11,493 bases of DNA from Chloroflexota bacterium (lineage in GTDB: Bacteria; Chloroflexota; UBA5177; JANWHV01), in the NCBI GenBank assembly GCA_025450255.1, contig JANWHV010000209.1, positions 1 to 11,493 of the forward strand, given 5' to 3'. A program made the translations under genes and the position numbers. Under the pieces are notes generated by a model. That model was not told the DNA's origin. It worked only from the letters and a program-made list of their open reading frames with translations, and ran no database searches. Shown here in pieces: positions 7,569-11,493 of this stretch. Each line of letters opens with the position of its first letter. The stretch's first letter is position 1.

Positions 7569-7631
7569 ATGACCATTGCAAATGGCAGCGATAGCACCGG
7601 TGCTATGTGCGCCGGCGTCACGGAGGGGTAA
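7569..7631 (+). CDS. Possible 20-codon leader ORF upstream of the secreted protein
   Basis: ATG at 7569 opens 20 codons (MTIANGSDSTGAMCAGVTEG) that stop at the TAA 7629-7631, seven bases before the ATG of the large gene. The large gene's Shine-Dalgarno lies in its last codons, so the two could be translationally coupled. A six-codon frame (7552-7572) overlaps its ATG as ATGA and sits right after GGAGGA, but that spacing is too short for a good start. Chance is quite possible, and there is no similarity to any known leader peptide. Confidence 0.15.
   Translation: MTIANGSDSTGAMCAGVTEG
7591..7606. promoter_or_regulatory. Perfect 16-bp palindrome, possible operator
   Basis: ATAGCACC followed directly by GGTGCTAT is a perfect 16-bp palindrome ending 32 bases before the start of the secreted-protein gene. 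It lies in the presumed 5' leader, so it could be an operator for a dimeric repressor or a small structure in the mRNA. With no loop, an RNA hairpin would lose some central pairs. Just upstream CCATT-GCA-AATGG (7573-7585) is a second, shorter inverted repeat. Confidence 0.35.
7622..7628 (+). promoter_or_regulatory. Shine-Dalgarno GGAGGGG before the secreted-protein ATG
   Basis: GGAGGGG ends 10 bases before the ATG at 7639. It is the clearest ribosome-binding site in the window and fixes the start of the long gene, which also begins with a typical signal peptide. Confidence 0.75.
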
Positions 7632-7638
7632 CGCCACC

Positions 7639-10600
7639 ATGGGTCGTCACGTTCGTCATCTCAAACTTCCGATCGGGCGCCGCGGACTCGTTCCGCTGCT
7701 CGCCCTACTTTGCCTTATCCTGTCGCAGATCGCCACGGTCGGCCCCGCTTCCTCGGTGTCTGTCGCCCATGCCGCCGGCAACCCGGTCATCTCCACGGTG
7801 CTGATCGCCGGGTCCGCCGCCAACCCCACTTTCGTGATCAACGGATCCAACTTCGGATCGGCGCCGTCCGCTGCCCCAGCCGCATGCACGTTCGGGTCGG
7901 GCTTCGATTACGGCACGGTGTTGCACATCAACGATTCCTCGAACAATCCGCATGCCTTCGATGCGGGCCTCGTCGACCCATCCAACGCATTGAACGACTA
8001 CATTTGCCTAGATAACCTGGCATACACTGGCGGCACGCAGATATCGTTCACCTTTAACACCTATTACACTTCACTGCAGCCTCCGGGTTACTATCAACTC
8101 AATGCCGGCGATGCCTTCACGTTATGGGTGGAGGGAGTACCGTGCTCCGGGACGGTCAATTTCGGCACGGTCGTGAGTTGCGTCCCCCCGACGCTCACGA
8201 GCGTCGCGTTCGATGGCACTTCGTCTCCTCCTACGGTCACGGTCACCGGGAGCAATCTCGGCTCCCGGCCCAGCCTGTATGGGACCCAACCAAACGCTGC
8301 CTTTGGTTGCAACCCTTCTTCCGGTTCCAACTACGCCTACCAACGGTACGGATTCAATGACACGACCGTGCCATGGCGCTCGGGTCAAGCGGACCCGACC
8401 GGGGGCACGGTTGCCAATTGCATCGGCATTACCTTTACCAGCTACTCGGCTACTCAGGTCGCGTTCACGTTCGGGAACGCCTATGGGACAAATGGTTGGA
8501 CCCTCTTTGGGGGCGACACCTTTACGGTATACGTCGCCGGCGCCCAGTGTTCCGGCACCGTGGACTACAGCACCGCCGTGACCTGCGCGTCTTCGCCCGG
8601 GAACCTAGCCTGGACCAGCGCCACGCTGCTCACGCCGAACATCACCGCTACCGCCGATCAGGTCCTGGACCAGGCGGGCCAATCCCGCTGGTATAAGTTC
8701 GCCGTGCAACCGAACACCCAGGTGACCGTCACGCTTACCAACGTGCCCGCCGAATACGACCTTACGCTGTATAAGGACATCAACAGCACCTACAACCAGA
8801 TCGCCGACCCGCAAAGCCTGACCCTGGCCAGCGCCCAGGACGTGCCGGACCACTTCGCGCCGGATCACTTCGCGCCCGATCACTTGGCGCCCGATCATCT
8901 GGCGGCGGAGGCGTTCGCGCCCGACCACCTGGCGCCCGAGCATTTTGCCGCCGATGTGTTCGCGCCCGATCACCTGGCGCCGGACCACTTCGCGCCCGAT
9001 CACCTGGCGCCCGATCATCTCGCCCCCGATGCCTATGCCCCAGACCACCTCGCTCCGGATGCTTTCGCGCCGGACCACCTCGCCCCAGACCATCTCGCCC
9101 CCGACCACCTGGCGCAAGACAATGCCTTTACCAGCGCGCAGACCCGCAGCCTGATCGGTATCTCCGCGTTCCCCGGCACTATCGGCCAGGGCATCAGCGC
9201 CAACACATGGCTCAACAGCGGGTTCTTCTACGTCCGGGTGCGCGGCAGCAACGGCGCCTTTGATCCGGCGACAGCCTTCCACCTCTCCGTTACCCAGCCC
9301 AATGGGGCCTGCGCGTCGTTCAACACCAACGCACTGCCGCCCACCAGCATCACGGCGCCGGCCGGCGGCTACAAAACGATCGTCCTGACCAATCCGGGCC
9401 GCATGAGCGGGAGCGCCGCGGACAAGCTCGCCCTGTTCGGCGGCAACGGCGCCCTGCAAACGTTTGGCCAGCGCGCGGACGTGCTCGCCGCGACGAGCGG
9501 CGACGGCGGCGTCAATGCTATCGTCGATGTCAGCACGGATGCGCGAGTAGCGGCGGCATATGCCCTGGCGGACGATCCGAGGAATATCACCTGTCCCGCT
9601 GCCCAAAACGCGGTGGCCGGCGCGATCAAGGCGATCGTCACTGCCTATAGGCAGCAGAACCCAGGCTTGCAATACGTGGTGATCGTCGGCGACGACCGCG
9701 TTATCCCATTCTTCCGCCACCCGGACCAGGCCAGTCTGGGCAGCGAAAGCACCTTCACGCCTCCCGTCCAGGACAACAGCGCGGCGCAAGCAAGCCTCAA
9801 GCTTGACTACACGCTCAGCCAGGACGACTACGGCGCGAGCGCCAGCCTCGCCGTCAACGTGGACCAGTTTCCGATTCCGCAACTGGCCGTCGGTCGCCTT
9901 GTGCAGACCCCAGCCGAAGTCTCCGGCATGTTGGCAGCCTATACCGCTACCAACGGCGTGGTCTCACCGGGGTCATCACTGGTCACGGGCTACGACTTCC
10001 TGCAGCCCGTGGCTAGCGCGGTGCAGGGTGTTCTCCAGGCAGGCACCGGCACAACGCCCGACACCTTAATCGAGGACCGCGCCAGGTCGCCCCAAGACCC
10101 GTCGGCCTGGAACGCTGGCCAGTTACTCGGCACCCTCTTGAACAAGCGGCACGACATCATGTTCCTGGCTGGACATTTCAGCCAGAGCACCGCGCTGGCC
10201 GCGGATTACACCACGCGCATCTTCTCGACCGACATCGCCAACCCGGCCGTGATTGCCGCCGGAACGTTCAAGAACGCCATCGTGTTCAGCAACGGCTGCC
10301 ACTCCGGCTACGGCGTGGATAGCGCGGACGACGTGCCATCCCTGACGCTGGAGCCAAACTGGCCTGAAGCGTTTGCTCAGACGCAGGCCACGCTTATCGC
10401 GGGCACCGGATATCAATATGGCGACAGTGACTTCATCAAATACAGCGAGAGTATCTATCTCGATTTCAGCCGGCAGCTACTGGTGGGCAGCGGCTCGGTG
10501 CCGATTGGCAACGCGCTGAATCTCGCCAAACAACAATACCTGGCCGAGACGCCGCAACTAAACGGTATCGAAGCGAAGTCCGTGCTTGAGATCACCCTCT

Positions 10601-11493
10601 ACGGCTTGCCCATGCTTGGCGTGAACATGCCCGCCGGGCGCACCACGGCCACAAGCGACCCCTCGATCGTCTCGTCCACCACCGCGGCCGCGGCGGACCC
10701 TGGTCAATCACGCGGCCTGTCGAGCGCCGACGTCGTGGTGACGCCGGTCCTGACCGCCAAGACCGTCGCGCTCACGAATATCGACGCCACGGCTAGCCCG
10801 ACCCCGACCCCAGCCACCGCGACGTATCTTGTTGGCTCGAAGGGCGATGTGGTGGTCGAGCCGGCCCAGCCGGTCCTGCCCCTGGAGACCCGCAATGTGA
10901 GCGTGCCGAACACGACCCTGCGCGGCATCGGCTTCCGCGGCGGCGACTACAGCGACACGCCAAACATCCTGCCCTTCACGGGCGCCGCCACCACCGAGCT
11001 GCGCGGCGTCCACCCCTTCTTCCAGTCCGATGTGCTGTTCCCCATAAAGCCCTGGAGCGCCAATTACTTCGGCGCGCTGACCAACCCGTCTAACCCCACC
11101 ACGCGCCTTAACGTGATAGCGGCGCAATACCGTTCGGACGGGCCAAGCTCGAGTACCGGGACATTGCGGCAGTACGGGCATATGAACTTTCGCCTATTCT
11201 ACAGCGACTACACCGGAAACGCCGCCGGATCCAGCGCCCCCTTCATCACCCTGGTCTCAGCCGCGCCGAGCGCGGCCGGCGCCTCAATTCTGTTCAACGC
11301 GCACGTAGCGGACGATCCGTCGGCGGGCGTCCAGGCGGTGTGGGTGACCTATACGTCCACTGCCGGGGGGCCGTTCGCCGGCCAGTGGGTGTCGCTGGAC
11401 CTCACGCAGGATCCGGCGGACTCCACGCTCTGGACCGGCGCGCTGCCGATTCCCGCCGGCGCCGATCCCACCACCATCAGCTATATGGTGCAG
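7639..11493 (+). CDS. Large secreted multidomain protein with C25 (gingipain/caspase-like) domain and PDHLA repeats; 3' end outside window
   Basis: The frame is open from the ATG at 7639 to the window end, 1285 codons, so the protein is partial. Residues 1-45 are a signal peptide (basic start, hydrophobic LVPLLALLCLILS, likely cut after AHA). Residues 48-181 and 182-316 are two related IPT/TIG-like beta domains. Residues about 317-402 and 493-560 form a PPC-like beta domain (EYDLTLYK ... FFYVRVRG) split by 18 PDHLA-type repeats (403-492). From about 615 to 995 is a C25/caspase-fold domain: YVVIVGDDRVIPF, then candidate catalytic His846 in FLAGHFS and Cys887 in SNGCHSG, 41 residues apart, ending with LYGLPMLGV (987-995). 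The remainder is beta-rich and Thr/Pro-rich (ASPTPTPATA), with Ig-like stretches near the end. Gingipain-like proteins cleave proteins outside the cell, and some act in sorting or processing surface proteins; here the substrate is unknown. The usual His-Gly is His-Phe, which leaves activity open. A C-terminal anchoring or sorting signal, if any, lies beyond the window. Confidence 0.9.
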   Translation, partial: MGRHVRHLKLPIGRRGLVPLLALLCLILSQIATVGPASSVSVAHAAGNPVISTVLIAGSAANPTFVINGSNFGSAPSAAPAACTFGSGFDYGTVLHINDSSNNPHAFDAGLVDPSNALNDYICLDNLAYTGGTQISFTFNTYYTSLQPPGYYQLNAGDAFTLWVEGVPCSGTVNFGTVVSCVPPTLTSVAFDGTSSPPTVTVTGSNLGSRPSLYGTQPNAAFGCNPSSGSNYAYQRYGFNDTTVPWRSGQADPTGGTVANCIGITFTSYSATQVAFTFGNAYGTNGWTLFGGDTFTVYVAGAQCSGTVDYSTAVTCASSPGNLAWTSATLLTPNITATADQVLDQAGQSRWYKFAVQPNTQVTVTLTNVPAEYDLTLYKDINSTYNQIADPQSLTLASAQDVPDHFAPDHFAPDHLAPDHLAAEAFAPDHLAPEHFAADVFAPDHLAPDHFAPDHLAPDHLAPDAYAPDHLAPDAFAPDHLAPDHLAPDHLAQDNAFTSAQTRSLIGISAFPGTIGQGISANTWLNSGFFYVRVRGSNGAFDPATAFHLSVTQPNGACASFNTNALPPTSITAPAGGYKTIVLTNPGRMSGSAADKLALFGGNGALQTFGQRADVLAATSGDGGVNAIVDVSTDARVAAAYALADDPRNITCPAAQNAVAGAIKAIVTAYRQQNPGLQYVVIVGDDRVIPFFRHPDQASLGSESTFTPPVQDNSAAQASLKLDYTLSQDDYGASASLAVNVDQFPIPQLAVGRLVQTPAEVSGMLAAYTATNGVVSPGSSLVTGYDFLQPVASAVQGVLQAGTGTTPDTLIEDRARSPQDPSAWNAGQLLGTLLNKRHDIMFLAGHFSQSTALAADYTTRIFSTDIANPAVIAAGTFKNAIVFSNGCHSGYGVDSADDVPSLTLEPNWPEAFAQTQATLIAGTGYQYGDSDFIKYSESIYLDFSRQLLVGSGSVPIGNALNLAKQQYLAETPQLNGIEAKSVLEITLYGLPMLGVNMPAGRTTATSDPSIVSSTTAAAADPGQSRGLSSADVVVTPVLTAKTVALTNIDATASPTPTPATATYLVGSKGDVVVEPAQPVLPLETRNVSVPNTTLRGIGFRGGDYSDTPNILPFTGAATTELRGVHPFFQSDVLFPIKPWSANYFGALTNPSNPTTRLNVIAAQYRSDGPSSSTGTLRQYGHMNFRLFYSDYTGNAAGSSAPFITLVSAAPSAAGASILFNAHVADDPSAGVQAVWVTYTSTAGGPFAGQWVSLDLTQDPADSTLWTGALPIPAGADPTTISYMVQ
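7780..8586 (+). repeat. Two tandem copies of an IPT/TIG-like domain within the secreted protein
   Basis: Residues 48-181 and 182-316 share the same order of motifs: an early strand followed by G-S-N-[FL]-G-S-x-P-S, a middle cysteine, an [FW]-containing strand with G-D-[AT]-F-T-[LV], and the ending CSGTV[ND][FY].T.V[ST]C. Conserved cysteines may form disulfides outside the cell. The copies are diverged, so the duplication is old. Confidence 0.65.
8845..9114 (+). repeat. 18 tandem 15-base units encoding the pentapeptide PDHLA
   Basis: In frame from residue 403 to 492, every 15 bases encode [PA]-[DE]-[HAV]-[LFY]-A. Thirteen units are PDH-[LF]-A, one PEHFA, two PDA-[FY]-A, one AEAFA and one ADVFA; a degenerate QDNAF follows. 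Synonymous codons vary from unit to unit (GAC/GAT, CAC/CAT, CTG/CTC/TTG, GCG/GCC), so the pattern is kept at protein level and not by recent slippage. It differs from the classical pentapeptide-repeat consensus A(D/N)LXX because Asp, not Ala, is two residues before the Leu/Phe and a Pro occurs in each turn. Confidence 0.95.
9484..10623 (+). other. C25 (gingipain-like) caspase-fold domain of the secreted protein
   Basis: Residues about 616-995 carry the caspase-fold order: hydrophobic strand plus acidic loop (VVIVGDDRVIPF), hydrophobic strand ending in His846 (DIMFLAGHFS, codon 10174-10176), and hydrophobic strand ending in Cys887 (AIVFSNGCHSG, codon 10297-10299). After the cysteine the order WPEAFAQTQATLIAGTGYQYGD and the closing LYGLPMLGV match the gingipain family as I recall it. 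The boundaries are approximate. Confidence 0.8.

Larger units (their letters stand above)
7250..7638. promoter_or_regulatory. Divergent intergenic region between the cyclase operon and the secreted protease-like gene
   Basis: This 389-base region must hold the start of transcription for both the leftward cyclase operon and the rightward secreted-protein gene. It contains a direct repeat at 7455-7484, a candidate rightward promoter at 7503-7532, a palindrome at 7591-7606 and a Shine-Dalgarno at 7622-7628. No clear -35/-10 pair could be settled for the leftward operon. The cyclase could begin as far right as 7363, which would shorten the gap. Confidence 0.6.

Noticed and set aside
8845..9114. 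CRISPR-like or DNA-level tandem repeat
   Set aside because: The 15-base period has no spacers, is in frame throughout and varies mainly at synonymous positions, so it is a protein repeat.
8605..9882. 425-codon open frame on the minus strand with a repetitive RQVIGREVV-like stretch
   Set aside because: The repetitive stretch is the reverse complement of the PDHLA array in the real plus-strand gene. No start signal or domain supports it.

Overview
The window looks like a chromosomal segment of a GC-rich, non-pathogen-like environmental bacterium. The best guess is a member of the Chloroflexota. That guess rests on the gene types: a very large class III cyclase fused to an AAA ATPase and TPRs, an Npt-like transporter with HEAT repeats and a cyclic-nucleotide-binding module, and a giant secreted caspase-fold (C25-like) protein. 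It is an inference from gene content, not from a marker gene. I see no rRNA, tRNA, CRISPR array, transposase or integrase.

Left part, minus strand (about 7249 down to 217): three genes in a row, probably one operon. The first (7249-3527) is a soluble-adenylyl-cyclase-like protein with two cyclase domains (C1 carries the metal aspartates, C2 the Lys and Asn/Arg catalytic set), then an AAA/STAND-type ATPase and about seven TPRs. After a 66-base gap comes a 933-residue protein (3460-659): a 12-helix-type nucleotide-transporter-like membrane domain followed by HEAT-like repeats. One base after its stop codon, a GTG opens a 146-residue cyclic-nucleotide-binding protein (657-217). As I recall, the last two are usually one polypeptide in relatives, so here the sensor is split off at a TGA-C-GTG junction. 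A cyclase that makes a cyclic nucleotide beside a protein that can bind it and a transporter it could control suggests a self-contained signalling circuit. This is inference. The gap before the transporter holds an 11-bp perfect inverted repeat whose 3' arm reaches into the transporter's start codon.

Middle (7250-7638): a 389-base divergent intergenic region with a 19-bp-spaced direct repeat of CGGTACCC, a candidate rightward promoter, a perfect 16-bp palindrome, a possible short leader ORF and a good Shine-Dalgarno sequence.

Right part, plus strand (7639 to the window end, incomplete): a secreted protein of at least 1285 residues. In order it has a signal peptide, two duplicated IPT/TIG-like domains each ending in a CSGTV...C motif, a PPC-like beta domain interrupted by 18 tandem copies of a five-residue PDHLA repeat, a gingipain/caspase-like (C25) domain with candidate His846 and Cys887, and a beta-rich C-terminal region that runs off the window.

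The first 216 bases hold no convincing gene.
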